A stretch of 45,391 nt of DNA from Candidatus Saccharimonadota bacterium (GTDB lineage: Bacteria; Patescibacteriota; Saccharimonadia; Saccharimonadales; Saccharimonadaceae): assembly GCA_016286785.1 (NCBI GenBank), contig JAEEUB010000006.1:1-45391 (forward strand). The letters are read 5' to 3'. Below, in pieces: positions 7,290-15,901 of this stretch; position 1 is the first letter of the stretch; each line of letters opens with the position of its first letter. The notes beneath the pieces were generated by a model. That model made no database searches, was not told the origin of the DNA, and saw only the letters and a list, made by a program, of their open reading frames with translations. A program made the translations under genes and the position numbers.

Positions 7290-9209
7290 ATGAAGCGAAA
7301 ATTATTATCTAGTATTAGATTAATGGTTGTTATTTTCGGGCTGCTGATTGGTGGAGTTCTGCTAGGCAAACCCACTCATGCGGCAAATGTTAATAATTTT
7401 TATTTTAGTGATTTTACGGCTGACTATTATTTATCAAAAGATTCCGAAGGTATTTCGCATCTAAAAGTGATTGAAAGTGTGACAGCGGAATTTCCAGATT
7501 ATAATCAAAACAAGGGAATTTGTCGCCAAATTCCATTTACTAACCAAGATAAGAAAAATGTAACTCTGAAGAGCCTAACTCGTAGCAATCTAAAACTCAC
7601 TAGAAACGGCGCCCCGGAGCCAATCTATAGTATAGAAAAAGAAAACGACTATTATAATGTTTGCACCGGTACAGAGGAATACGTTTTAGGAACACAAACT
7701 TACGTTTTTGAATACGAGTTTGAGAAAGTCGTAACCGAATTTACGGACATTAAATATGACGATGATTTAGAACCGATAAAATCATCTTATCAAGAGTTAT
7801 ATTGGGATACGAATGGAAATGGCGCAAGTCAAAGATTCGATTCGGTAACGGCGCGACTGCATTTTTCAAATGGCAGCTCTAATCCTTATGCTGGCAAAAG
7901 CTGGTGCTACGTTGGCTCATATGGAGCAAAAGGTCAAGAAAGATGTAAAATAACAGAGATAGATGATGGTGTAGAATTTGCTGCTAAAAACCTAAAAGCA
8001 TACGAAAACCTAACCTTTGTTGCGGAGCTAAAACCGGGGAGCTTTGTGGTTCCCGGGCCGGTCGAAGACTATACTTACCTGTATTTACTTGGAATTATTA
8101 TTATAATTTGCATTATTTGTATCATTGTTGCAATTAGGCGCTCCGCTAATACGCGGAAGAAAGCCAGGCGCTACAAAGAGCTGTTCGTAAAACCAGAATA
8201 TCAACCGAGTAAAGACTACGGACTAACCGAAATGGCGGAAGTATATCTCGGCGATAAAAAGGACGTAGAAGTCGCAATGCTACTAGAAATGATTGTGCAA
8301 CGCAAAATCGAACTCATAAAAGAAGATAAGAAAAAGTGGAGTTTTACAGTTAGACAAGAAGCTTATAATGAATATGCTGACTTATTATCGATTATAAACG
8401 GTGGTACCAAGCCGGAAATTGGTGACACGGTAAAGGTTGAGAAACACACCCCAACTACCACACTAGTTAGCCTTGGCAGCAGCTTAAAAAAAGCGAGTTT
8501 AAAACAAACCAAAGAAGATGGCTTTGTGGAAGACAAATATACTACCGGAGCCAGTCATAAACGTGGTTTCGCCAATAATTTCGCATCAATCCTAGCCTAC
8601 GGATTTTTCGTTATGATGTTTGCTTTTTTTGCTTTTGGTCTTCTTGACGAAGGAATAGGCTTAAATTCGACGTATGGAAAAATTATGGTCTTTGAAGAAG
8701 AGTTTTTCCCCGCAGCTTTTCAAGTAATTATGATTACAATAATAATCTGCGTCATCGTTATCAACAAAACAGCTCAGTTCAAATATATTACCGATAAAGG
8801 CCTAGAAGCATCTAATTATATGGAGGGGCTAAAGCTATATATAGAAATGGCCGAAGCGGACCGTATGAAACTATTGCAGAGCGTAGAGGGCGCAGATGTT
8901 TCAGCCGAAGGAATTGTAAAATTGTATGAAAAGCTATTGCCCTACGCAGCTGTTTTTGGCCTAGAAGAAAGCTGGATGAATGAAATGAAAGAATACTGCA
9001 AGGTGGCCGAAATAGAGGAGCCAGATTACTTAATGACCGGGCTGGCGGTATCCGAGATTTCTCGCAGTTTGCACAGTGCAGCTACATACGCTTCCGCATC
9101 TACCACGATGGGCAGTTCTGGTGGAAGTTCATCCTCTGGGTTTTCCGGAGGTGGAGGCGGCGGCTTCTCTGGTGGAGGCGGCGGAGGCGGCGGCTTTTCT
9201 GGTCGCTAA
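7290..9209 (+). CDS. DUF2207-type membrane protein with Gly/Ser-rich tail
   Basis: This 639-aa protein has a signal peptide (KRK n-region, hydrophobic core, cleavage near THAAN at ~residue 31). An extracellular beta-rich domain follows (~32-250), then a transmembrane helix (~263-283), a basic cytoplasmic segment, two more helices (~432-452 and ~475-490), a helical domain and a C-terminus of SGGSSSSGFSGGGGGGFSG type. This architecture and glycine tail are characteristic of the DUF2207 (YciQ-like) family, whose biochemical role is unknown. The start lies 2 bases after the ldh stop. Family assignment comes from layout, not from a profile search. Confidence 0.75.
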   Translation: MKRKLLSSIRLMVVIFGLLIGGVLLGKPTHAANVNNFYFSDFTADYYLSKDSEGISHLKVIESVTAEFPDYNQNKGICRQIPFTNQDKKNVTLKSLTRSNLKLTRNGAPEPIYSIEKENDYYNVCTGTEEYVLGTQTYVFEYEFEKVVTEFTDIKYDDDLEPIKSSYQELYWDTNGNGASQRFDSVTARLHFSNGSSNPYAGKSWCYVGSYGAKGQERCKITEIDDGVEFAAKNLKAYENLTFVAELKPGSFVVPGPVEDYTYLYLLGIIIIICIICIIVAIRRSANTRKKARRYKELFVKPEYQPSKDYGLTEMAEVYLGDKKDVEVAMLLEMIVQRKIELIKEDKKKWSFTVRQEAYNEYADLLSIINGGTKPEIGDTVKVEKHTPTTTLVSLGSSLKKASLKQTKEDGFVEDKYTTGASHKRGFANNFASILAYGFFVMMFAFFAFGLLDEGIGLNSTYGKIMVFEEEFFPAAFQVIMITIIICVIVINKTAQFKYITDKGLEASNYMEGLKLYIEMAEADRMKLLQSVEGADVSAEGIVKLYEKLLPYAAVFGLEESWMNEMKEYCKVAEIEEPDYLMTGLAVSEISRSLHSAATYASASTTMGSSGGSSSSGFSGGGGGGFSGGGGGGGGFSGR

Positions 9210-9249
9210 CAGCCCAACCACATTAATCTGGTAATTAAGCGATATTATA

Positions 9250-9258
9250 TGTTATAAT
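9250..9258 (+). promoter_or_regulatory. Promoter of the Pro/Ser-rich membrane-protein gene
   Basis: TGT-TATAAT (-10 at 9253-9258). The leader is ~40 nt with a TAAGGAAAA ribosome site before the ATG at 9306. Confidence 0.65.
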
Positions 9259-9305
9259 AAAACCATAAGCATGATTAATAACTTTAATTTTTAAGGAAAA
9301 AAGAA

Positions 9306-10454
9306 ATGGATCCAACAAATAATAATCCAACACCATCGCCGTTACCAGGAACGGGCTTAGGCTCAAATCAACCGAATCCGACAACTAACACTAGCCCGGT
9401 AGCGGGAGGGCCAAATTTGCAACCAATATCGCAGAATCCGCTCGTCTCCCCATCCGAATCTCAGCCAGTTCCGCCAGTTGCCGCTGCTCCAGTCTCTCCA
9501 GCTACTCCAGCTTCTTCAACTACACCAATGGGTCCGTCTGCGCCGGTGTCTCCGGCTTCGCCAATTCCTCCCGTCCCACAAGGGTCGCCTAGTTCACCAG
9601 TTCCGCCAATAGCTACACCTGTAAACCCAATCATCAACCCGGGCGTATCTCTACCACAAAATGGCGTAGGGGCTACCGATGCAATTTTGAGACCCGAACC
9701 GGTTGCACCGCCCGATCCAGTTGAGGAGGAGCTAAAGGCCCCAATGCGCGCCGCTGCTCCAGCCCCAGGTTCAATTGGCTCAGCGGTATCTGGCCCAGCT
9801 GATGAAATTGGCAGTGCTACTAATAGGACCCCCAGCGTCTCTTTCAATGATCCAGCTACGCAGCCGGATGCAAACAGTGTCTCTACACCCCTCATGAGCA
9901 AAGGGGCAAAAAAATCCAATAATAAAACTCTAATCGCCCTTATTGTAGTTGCTGCCTTAGTCGTGCTTGGTTTAGGCGTTGTGCTAGCAATGCAATTTAT
10001 GACTGGTCAGCCTGCTCCATCTAGCGGTAGCCAGTCCAACAATTCGGTTGTAGAACCAGATAATAATTCTTCAAACACACCTGGTCCTGCCGACTCATCC
10101 AAAAACTCTGATTCTTCTGAAGCGTCAAACTCAACTACCAGTGTAAATAAGGTACTAACTTGTACAAAAACTGCATCATCAGAATCATCCGAGGCTAGCC
10201 CGTCAACTTCAAGCGTTACGACAATAACTGCGAATTTTAAAGACGGAAAATTAGTTGATATAACATCCGAAGCGAAAGCTACCACCGTAACCTCAGATTC
10301 GGAAAGCTCGGCCAAGACCGTAACCGTAGCTGATATCACGACAGCTAACGCTGCGGAATACAATTTACCCGTAAAAGAAGGAATTGTAGACTTTACTCTA
10401 GAAGGCATCCGCAGCAATTATGAGCTTCTTGACTTCACTTGCGAAGCATTGTAG
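9306..10454 (+). CDS. Pro-rich/Ser-rich single-pass membrane protein, unrecognised
   Basis: The first ~200 of 382 residues are low-complexity, rich in Pro, Ser, Ala and Thr with many PVSP/PVPP units, and are probably disordered. One transmembrane helix lies at ~209-231 (IALIVVAALVVLGLGVVLAM) after a KKSNNK positive patch, so the proline-rich half should be cytoplasmic. Outside lie ~60 Ser-rich residues and a small ordered domain (~280-382) with two Cys (LTCTKT and DFTCEAL) that could form a disulfide. The outer domain resembles small lipoprotein-like modules, but I cannot name a family. It is monocistronic with a clear ribosome site. Confidence 0.7.
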   Translation: MDPTNNNPTPSPLPGTGLGSNQPNPTTNTSPVAGGPNLQPISQNPLVSPSESQPVPPVAAAPVSPATPASSTTPMGPSAPVSPASPIPPVPQGSPSSPVPPIATPVNPIINPGVSLPQNGVGATDAILRPEPVAPPDPVEEELKAPMRAAAPAPGSIGSAVSGPADEIGSATNRTPSVSFNDPATQPDANSVSTPLMSKGAKKSNNKTLIALIVVAALVVLGLGVVLAMQFMTGQPAPSSGSQSNNSVVEPDNNSSNTPGPADSSKNSDSSEASNSTTSVNKVLTCTKTASSESSEASPSTSSVTTITANFKDGKLVDITSEAKATTVTSDSESSAKTVTVADITTANAAEYNLPVKEGIVDFTLEGIRSNYELLDFTCEAL

Positions 10455-10457
10455 AAT
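10452..10457 (+). promoter_or_regulatory. Candidate leaderless metG promoter
   Basis: TAGAAT overlaps the stop codon of the preceding gene, 6 nt before the metG ATG at 10464. No ribosome site is present. Confidence 0.45.
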
Positions 10458-10463
10458 AATTTT

Positions 10464-11876
10464 ATGACGAAAAGATATATTACTACGGCTATACCGTACG
10501 TAAATGGCTTGCCTCATATTGGTCATGCCGTAGATTATTGCTTGGCCGATGTTTATGCAAGGTATCACAAGTTACTCGGTGACGAAGTTAGGTTTCAGGC
10601 CGGAACGGATGAACACGGCGGCAAAATCTTTCAGAAAGCCAAAGAATTAAATATTCCGGTGCAGGAATATGTGGATCAAAATGCCGAAAAATTTCGTGAT
10701 TTTATCAAAGCTTTAGATGTTGAATGCACGGATTATATTAGAACCTCAGACAATGAGCACGTTAGGCGAGTTCAAGAAATTTGGCTAAAACTTAAAGATC
10801 ACATCTACCTCGAAAAATATTCGGGCTGGTATTGTACAGGTTGTGAACGATATATTACTCAAAAAGAATACGATGAAAATAAAGGTATCTGCCCAGATCA
10901 TCAAAAAGCATACGAGAAGTTAGAGGAAGAAAACTATTATTTTCGCATCTCTGATTTTAAAGATGAAATAAGAGAAGCAATCAGTAGTGGCGAGATGCTA
11001 ATTTTACCCGACTTCAGAAAAAAAGAAATACTAAAGCTGCTAGACGAATCGCCTGACGTGTCCATATCTAGGCCAAAAAGCCAACTTACATGGGGAATAA
11101 CGGTTCCTGATGATTCGGACCAAACGATGTATGTTTGGTTAGACGCTTTATCTAACTACATCACTGTGCTTGGATACCCAGATAAAGATATTAGTGAGTG
11201 GTGGCCCGCTTCGGCGCAATTCGTGGGTAAGGATATTTTAAGATTTCATGCAATTATTTGGCCGGCAATTCTACTGGAGTTGGGGTTGCCTTTACCCAAA
11301 GTAATTGTGTCGCACGGATTTGTGTTATCAAACGGTCAAAAGATGTCCAAATCTATCGGCAATGTGGTTAATCCGGTAGAAGTTATCGATCGTTATGGTG
11401 CTGATGCTTTTAGGTATTATTTCCTGCGTCATGTAGATACTTTTGCTGATTCGGATTTTACATGGGATAAGTTTATTAATGCATATAACAACGAGCTAGC
11501 AAATGATTTTGGAAACCTGGTACAACGGTTAGCTACTCTCGCCGTTAAAAATAATATCATAATTTTACCAAGAGAGCACGAGCTAGATCAAGAATACAAA
11601 AATCTGATGGATGGATTTAAATACTCTGAGGCTTTTGAATATATATGGGAAAAAATTCAAAATCTAAACAAAAAGATAGATGAAGAAAAGCCATGGATCC
11701 TAGCAAAAAACAAAGAAACGGTCAAGTTGGAAGAGTGTCTAAATAACTTAATTAACGGTTTGTTAGATTGTAGCTATGCTCTTTCTCCATTTATGCCGAC
11801 GGCTACAAACAAGGTGTCTAAAATCTTTAGTGATAAAATTAACCTTCCAAAGTCACCTCTATTTCCTAAAGAATAA
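10464..11876 (+). CDS. metG: Methionyl-tRNA synthetase
   Basis: This class I aminoacyl-tRNA synthetase charges tRNA-Met and the initiator tRNA. The ATP-site motifs are PYVNGLPHIGHA (residues 11-22, HIGH) and KMSKS (293-297). The knuckle region is YCTGCERYITQKEY...CPDH, with the cysteines largely retained. WYVWLDAL-like substrate-pocket sequence appears as MYVWLDALSNYI. At 470 aa it ends after the anticodon-binding helical domain and lacks the C-terminal EMAPII-like tRNA-binding domain found in longer MetRSs, so it is the short form. It ends at a strong terminator facing the convergent aquaporin gene. Confidence 0.95.
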   Translation: MTKRYITTAIPYVNGLPHIGHAVDYCLADVYARYHKLLGDEVRFQAGTDEHGGKIFQKAKELNIPVQEYVDQNAEKFRDFIKALDVECTDYIRTSDNEHVRRVQEIWLKLKDHIYLEKYSGWYCTGCERYITQKEYDENKGICPDHQKAYEKLEEENYYFRISDFKDEIREAISSGEMLILPDFRKKEILKLLDESPDVSISRPKSQLTWGITVPDDSDQTMYVWLDALSNYITVLGYPDKDISEWWPASAQFVGKDILRFHAIIWPAILLELGLPLPKVIVSHGFVLSNGQKMSKSIGNVVNPVEVIDRYGADAFRYYFLRHVDTFADSDFTWDKFINAYNNELANDFGNLVQRLATLAVKNNIIILPREHELDQEYKNLMDGFKYSEAFEYIWEKIQNLNKKIDEEKPWILAKNKETVKLEECLNNLINGLLDCSYALSPFMPTATNKVSKIFSDKINLPKSPLFPKE

Positions 11877-11905
11877 AAAATCACCCGATTAAGGGTGATT
11901 TTTTT
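11875..11905. terminator. Bidirectional terminator between metG and the aquaporin gene
   Basis: A-run, TCACCC, GATTA loop, GGGTGA, T-run. Symmetric A/T tracts suit both convergent transcripts; the aquaporin stop lies just beyond. Confidence 0.9.
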
Positions 11906-11915
11906 GAGCCAAACT

Positions 11916-12848
11916 TTAGCTTGTTACTTTTTCGCTAAAATCTGCGATGTAGAATCCTAAGATTCCGCCAATCATTGGGATTAGGGCGTAAGCAGAAAGC
12001 GCTTGGCAGATACCGCCAAGAATTTCGCCAAAGTTTTCGCCTGAAGTTGGGAAAATCTTCATCATGAGAGCAACGGCAGGATTGTAAACGAAGTTGTTAT
12101 TAGCGCCAAGGAAGGCTGCAGAAATAACATAACCTACAACCACGGCTAGAATCATACCACCGGTTACAGTAGCAGCAAAGGTGAAGACGCTGCGTTTGTA
12201 AGCGAGTGCTCGCGAGAAGAAGAACGCGATGATTGTTGCGCCAAGTAGTTCTACAAATGCAATTGGCCAGAACTTACCTTCACCAATTGCTGACATAGCC
12301 GGAATTTCATATGCAGTTTCGCCACCAGCAAGATGGAACGCATTAAAGATTAACCAACCAAGCCAGGCGCCAATTACCTCGGCGATGATATACATAACGC
12401 CACGAATCACGGAAATTCTGCGGCTTGCCATCATGCCAACGGTAACAATTGGGTTAAGGCAAGCACCAGAAAATGCATATATAGCAATTAAAATTGCAAT
12501 AACCGCAAATGCATAGGTTGCAATATTAGCTACACCAAGTAGCGATACAGAAAGTAGAAGTAGTGTTATAAACATCGTACCAATCACTTCTCCAAGGAGC
12601 GAACCGTAAAATCTGCGCCTCTTAAAGATGACGAGGATACTTTCCTTTTCCTCATACTTGCGAGCAAAGAATCCAGCAAGAAAACCGTATTTAGTGGCTA
12701 CAACCTTTTTTTCAACTGCCTTTTTCTCTACTGTGGTATTCGTTTTTGTTGCCTCGAGATCTGTTTTCTTCGCAGTTTTCGTGGCGGTTTTGGATTTGGC
12801 TGATGAAGCCTTCGGCTTCTTCGTTGTCTTTGACTTTTTAGTCGCCAT
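11916..12848 (-). CDS. Atypical aquaporin/MIP-family channel with Lys-rich N-terminus
   Basis: This 310-aa protein has six membrane helices and the two half-helix loops of the major intrinsic protein family: SGACLNPIVTVG (NPI at 132-134 in place of the first NPA) and NNFVYNPAVALM (NPA at 256-258). MIP channels pass water or small neutral solutes. Two features are unusual. The first NPA is NPI, and the residue after the second NPA is Val instead of the selectivity-filter Arg, predicting a wider or altered pore. A cytoplasmic tail of ~50 residues is dominated by Lys, Ala and Thr, like the tail of S5. The start is fixed by a perfect AAGGAGGT site. It is the only minus-strand gene here. Confidence 0.88.
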   Translation of the reverse strand: MATKKSKTTKKPKASSAKSKTATKTAKKTDLEATKTNTTVEKKAVEKKVVATKYGFLAGFFARKYEEKESILVIFKRRRFYGSLLGEVIGTMFITLLLLSVSLLGVANIATYAFAVIAILIAIYAFSGACLNPIVTVGMMASRRISVIRGVMYIIAEVIGAWLGWLIFNAFHLAGGETAYEIPAMSAIGEGKFWPIAFVELLGATIIAFFFSRALAYKRSVFTFAATVTGGMILAVVVGYVISAAFLGANNNFVYNPAVALMMKIFPTSGENFGEILGGICQALSAYALIPMIGGILGFYIADFSEKVTS

Positions 12849-12853
12849 TATTG

Positions 12854-12861
12854 ACCTCCTT
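12854..12861 (-). promoter_or_regulatory. Strong Shine-Dalgarno site of the aquaporin gene
   Basis: On the minus strand AAGGAGGT, 5 bases before ATG, fully complementary to the usual 16S 3' tail. It fixes the start codon. Confidence 0.85.
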
Positions 12862-12877
12862 AAATAATATTGGATTC

Positions 12878-12886
12878 ATTATACCA
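12878..12886 (-). promoter_or_regulatory. Extended -10 promoter of the aquaporin gene
   Basis: Minus strand TGG-TATAAT (-10 at 12878-12883). It is divergent from the promoter at 12899-12907, about 15 bp apart. Confidence 0.7.
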
Positions 12887-12898
12887 CAAAAATTTATA

Positions 12899-12907
12899 TG
12901 GTATAAT
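12899..12907 (+). promoter_or_regulatory. Extended -10 promoter of the small tail-anchored protein gene
   Basis: TGG-TATAAT (-10 at 12902-12907), divergent from the aquaporin promoter. The leader is ~28 nt with AGGGAAG before the ATG. Confidence 0.65.
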
Positions 12908-12941
12908 GAAAAAGTTATATTAAATATATTTAGGGAAGCAT

Positions 12942-13175
12942 ATGGGCGTAATAGTAAACAAAGATAATAGCAAAAGTGATGAATTATCGCGTCGCATCGA
13001 CGCCGATTTACGAGAAAAATTAAGTGGCAATTCTCGGGTTTCTAGCGATGATCCAGATTTAGCTGAGGACGCAGAATACCTAAAAGACCTCAAAAAAACT
13101 GGCAGATTTTCGTGGGTCTGGGCAGTTTTAGTTATTTTGGCAATTCTATCGTTAATATTGATTTTCCGTTTGTAA
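12942..13175 (+). CDS. Small tail-anchored membrane protein, unrecognised
   Basis: This 77-aa protein has a charged soluble N-terminal part of ~55 residues, probably helical (SDELSRRIDADLREKL, then DLAEDAEYLKDLKKT). A single hydrophobic helix follows at the extreme C-terminus (WVWAVLVILAILSLILIFRL). That layout is tail-anchored with the soluble part in the cytoplasm. No family is recognised. A start at 12942 is supported by AGGGAAG upstream. It is followed by the 871-aa membrane protein, which has its own promoter. Confidence 0.65.
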   Translation: MGVIVNKDNSKSDELSRRIDADLREKLSGNSRVSSDDPDLAEDAEYLKDLKKTGRFSWVWAVLVILAILSLILIFRL

Positions 13176-13211
13176 AGTCTTAGATCTTTTTGCCTCATGA
13201 AAAAGCTTTAG

Positions 13212-13220
13212 TGCTATAAT
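13212..13220 (+). promoter_or_regulatory. Leaderless promoter of the 871-aa protein gene
   Basis: TGC-TATAAT (-10 at 13215-13220), 7 nt before the ATG at 13228. No ribosome site is present. Confidence 0.7.
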
Positions 13221-13227
13221 AATTAGT

Positions 13228-15843
13228 ATGGAAGACAAAATTACAAATCCATCCGAAGCGGTAAGAAGCTCAGAAAAAAAGAGCATTAATCCTGATTTCA
13301 TTAATAACGTCAAGGGCGGCAAAAAAGAAGAAGCCGCCAAAAACTTGAACGAGTTCGAAAATTCAGCCGGCTCATCCTCATCGGAATCTAGCAGAGAGTC
13401 ATGGGGTGGCCCACTGCTCGGTGGCTATTATCGAGGTAGCGGTAAAGAGTCCGAATCAGGCAACGCTTCAAAAGGTAAATCTAAAGGAAAGATTTCAAAA
13501 AAAGCCCCACTCATCATCGGAATTGGACTAGTTCTATTGGTGCCCGCCGCAATTATTCTACTCAAAAACCCGTTAACAATAATTGGCGCACTCGATTATA
13601 ATATGATGGATTCATTAAACTATATCGGAACGGCAGCAGCGATGGAGAATCTTGCGCTTAGAATTCTCCAAGAAAAAACATCCGAAGGCAGAATTCCTAG
13701 TAAGATAGCTAACGATCTCGCGGAGCACGGCTATATATTTGGTCAGGTAACAGAGTCTGGCGATTTTGTTCGTACTAATACTTATATTGCAGATATAGAT
13801 AAAAACATGGAAATAGCTGCCACTGGTTTTGATTATCATCAGTATGGCAGTGAAGGTAAACTATCGGTCCTTTATAATGGTGAAATAATCAAAGCAGAAG
13901 ACCTTGTGCTTGCTGTAGAATCTGACCCAGAAAAATATAAGAATTACATAGACGCCATCAAGGTTAAAGCAGAATATTTTATTAACGCCGCTCAAGAAGT
14001 ATACGAAAAACTGGGACTATCGCTAACGAACTTCTACGACTGGGAGACTACCGGCAACGAGGAAGAGGACAAAAAAGCCTATAATAAAATAATAAACGAA
14101 ATATTAAAAGATGATATTTCGGCGGCATTCGCGGGTTGTGGAGAGAGTGTAGATGACTGTGCAGAAGCAGAATTAGAAGGCAGTAGCGAAGGTATAGTTT
14201 CTAGAGCAATTGATGCGGGCGGCAGCAATGATAAGTCGTCCCAACTACTAAACATGGCAATCTCGTCAACAGAACCGCTAAGGGCCGCTAGGGCATTCCT
14301 TGCAATCGAGGAACCGATTCAAAGAGCAAGATTGGATGGGACTGGACCCGTTAATCAAGTCATGGATACGCTAAATCGCCAGACCGAATTTAAATATATC
14401 GACGTCAATACCAATGAGCCAGTAACGGTGAAAAAATCCATTCTCGAAACGAAGAATTTCGCTGCAGCAGCTTCCGGTGGCGTTTATTCGGTTTCGGAGG
14501 CAAATAATTTTTCCCGTGACCGAGTTTTAGTAGCCACAGGAACGGAATCAAGCAACGAAATCGGCACAGTAATCAAAGAGTCAATACTGCGCGATAATAA
14601 TAAAACGTCGCCACTTGCTATGCTTAAAAAAGCGTTTGGTTTTGGGGTTGATAGGGATACGATTGAGAAAGCCGAGGATAGTGTTAGAGTTGCCACTATG
14701 GAATTTAATAGTGACAATTTTACTAGTATACTTGGTGGAAATAGGGCGGTAGCGGGTGGCTCGTATATTATTGGGGCGATCAATCAGCAACTAATAGGTA
14801 CGATGCCTGCGGATAGCGAAACAGTTATGGCTTCTCAACAAGAAGTCGATAAAGTTTTGGCATTAAGGGCCAATGCCGAGCAAGTAAATCTTAGTCCATT
14901 CGACACTTCATCCCCAAATACATTCTTAGGTAACATCACTCATCGTATTTCTAGTGCATATCTTAACCATTCGTCACGTGGCAACTCTAGCCTCGTAACA
15001 ATGTTTGGATCTTTGGCTAATCTCACTAGCGATTCGGCTAGTAGTTTACTGGGCGACGCTATCGCAGACGGCAGTGATAGAAAGTTCACTACTCTGGGAG
15101 GCGCCTGTACGACCGCCTCACAGGCATATAATTCAATGGGCGACATATATTGCAACGAGCTCAGGCCTCTCGTTCTTGATTATAAGGATAAAACAATGTC
15201 ATGGTGGCAAGAAACTCTAGGGGGCGAAATTGACTCCAATGGCAAACCAATAAAAGGATCAGAATTTGCGGAATTTATAGATAATGCCACAAATAGGGAG
15301 GCACCAGTCGGCGTGCAAAGTGAAACAATTTGTGCAGGCGATGAACCAAGTAGTCAATTTTTTGGTCTAGGCAGTCTCTTGAGCCTATTAATTGGCGGAT
15401 GCAAAGCCGATTCCGATGTCGTTACGGGCGCTAAATATACTCTTAGTGGCAGCAATGATTATAGTTCGAAGGTAAAAAAATACGTAGGTTACATGATGTA
15501 TGATCGTGCAAATTCAATGGTCGAAAATGTCAAGAGTGAGGTGTCAAAGTATAGAGAGGAATATTACAAAGAGCATCCACTAGATAATTCGCCGGCTGGC
15601 AGAATTGCTCGTATGTCTGGCATGACAAAAGACGAAGCAAAGCTCGCACTAAGCTACGCCTCGTACCTTGCCCGGATTAGAAATTACAACCCCCTAGAAA
15701 GATATGCGTTTGGAGGCCCATATCTAAGAATAGACAATCAACCGCTAATAATAGATGACGCAGAAATCAAAGAAATGGTTTACTGCTACTGGCGGGGAAA
15801 ATCTGAATACTTCGACCTAAGAAATAAGAGCCACGTAGCCTAA
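13228..15843 (+). CDS. Large membrane-anchored extracellular protein, unrecognised
   Basis: I do not recognise this 871-aa protein. The first ~90 residues are polar and Ser/Gly/Lys-rich and probably disordered in the cytoplasm. One helix (~94-112, LIIGIGLVLLVPAAIILL) crosses the membrane, leaving ~750 residues outside. The outer part looks mostly helical. It has scattered Cys in likely disulfide pairs (AGCGESVDDCAEAE; GGACTTASQ...IYCNEL; ICAGDE...GGCKAD). There is a possible re-entrant hydrophobic patch near FFGLGSLLSLLIGGC, and a C-terminal YNPLERYAFGG. The topology resembles large structural envelope components, and a secretion-machine or surface-assembly role is possible but only a guess. 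No catalytic motif is evident. Confidence 0.6.
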   Translation: MEDKITNPSEAVRSSEKKSINPDFINNVKGGKKEEAAKNLNEFENSAGSSSSESSRESWGGPLLGGYYRGSGKESESGNASKGKSKGKISKKAPLIIGIGLVLLVPAAIILLKNPLTIIGALDYNMMDSLNYIGTAAAMENLALRILQEKTSEGRIPSKIANDLAEHGYIFGQVTESGDFVRTNTYIADIDKNMEIAATGFDYHQYGSEGKLSVLYNGEIIKAEDLVLAVESDPEKYKNYIDAIKVKAEYFINAAQEVYEKLGLSLTNFYDWETTGNEEEDKKAYNKIINEILKDDISAAFAGCGESVDDCAEAELEGSSEGIVSRAIDAGGSNDKSSQLLNMAISSTEPLRAARAFLAIEEPIQRARLDGTGPVNQVMDTLNRQTEFKYIDVNTNEPVTVKKSILETKNFAAAASGGVYSVSEANNFSRDRVLVATGTESSNEIGTVIKESILRDNNKTSPLAMLKKAFGFGVDRDTIEKAEDSVRVATMEFNSDNFTSILGGNRAVAGGSYIIGAINQQLIGTMPADSETVMASQQEVDKVLALRANAEQVNLSPFDTSSPNTFLGNITHRISSAYLNHSSRGNSSLVTMFGSLANLTSDSASSLLGDAIADGSDRKFTTLGGACTTASQAYNSMGDIYCNELRPLVLDYKDKTMSWWQETLGGEIDSNGKPIKGSEFAEFIDNATNREAPVGVQSETICAGDEPSSQFFGLGSLLSLLIGGCKADSDVVTGAKYTLSGSNDYSSKVKKYVGYMMYDRANSMVENVKSEVSKYREEYYKEHPLDNSPAGRIARMSGMTKDEAKLALSYASYLARIRNYNPLERYAFGGPYLRIDNQPLIIDDAEIKEMVYCYWRGKSEYFDLRNKSHVA

Positions 15844-15863
15844 TATTTATATTATATCATACT

Positions 15864-15892
15864 TTGATAAATAAGTCAACTAGAGGTATAAT
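15864..15892 (+). promoter_or_regulatory. pheST promoter, nearly leaderless
   Basis: TTGATA (15864-15869), 17-bp spacer, TATAAT (15887-15892). The gap to the ATG at 15902 is 9 nt, so the leader is 0-3 nt. No T-box or attenuator is present. Confidence 0.7.
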
Positions 15893-15901
15893 GTCTCTTA
15901 T

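Noticed and set aside
9461-9919. 152-aa Gly/Thr-rich minus-strand ORF
   Set aside because: A by-product of the Pro/Ala-rich low-complexity coding region on the + strand.
13615-13839. Minus-strand ORFs opposite the 871-aa gene
   Set aside because: Short, without signals, and fully covered by a long + strand gene with a clear promoter.
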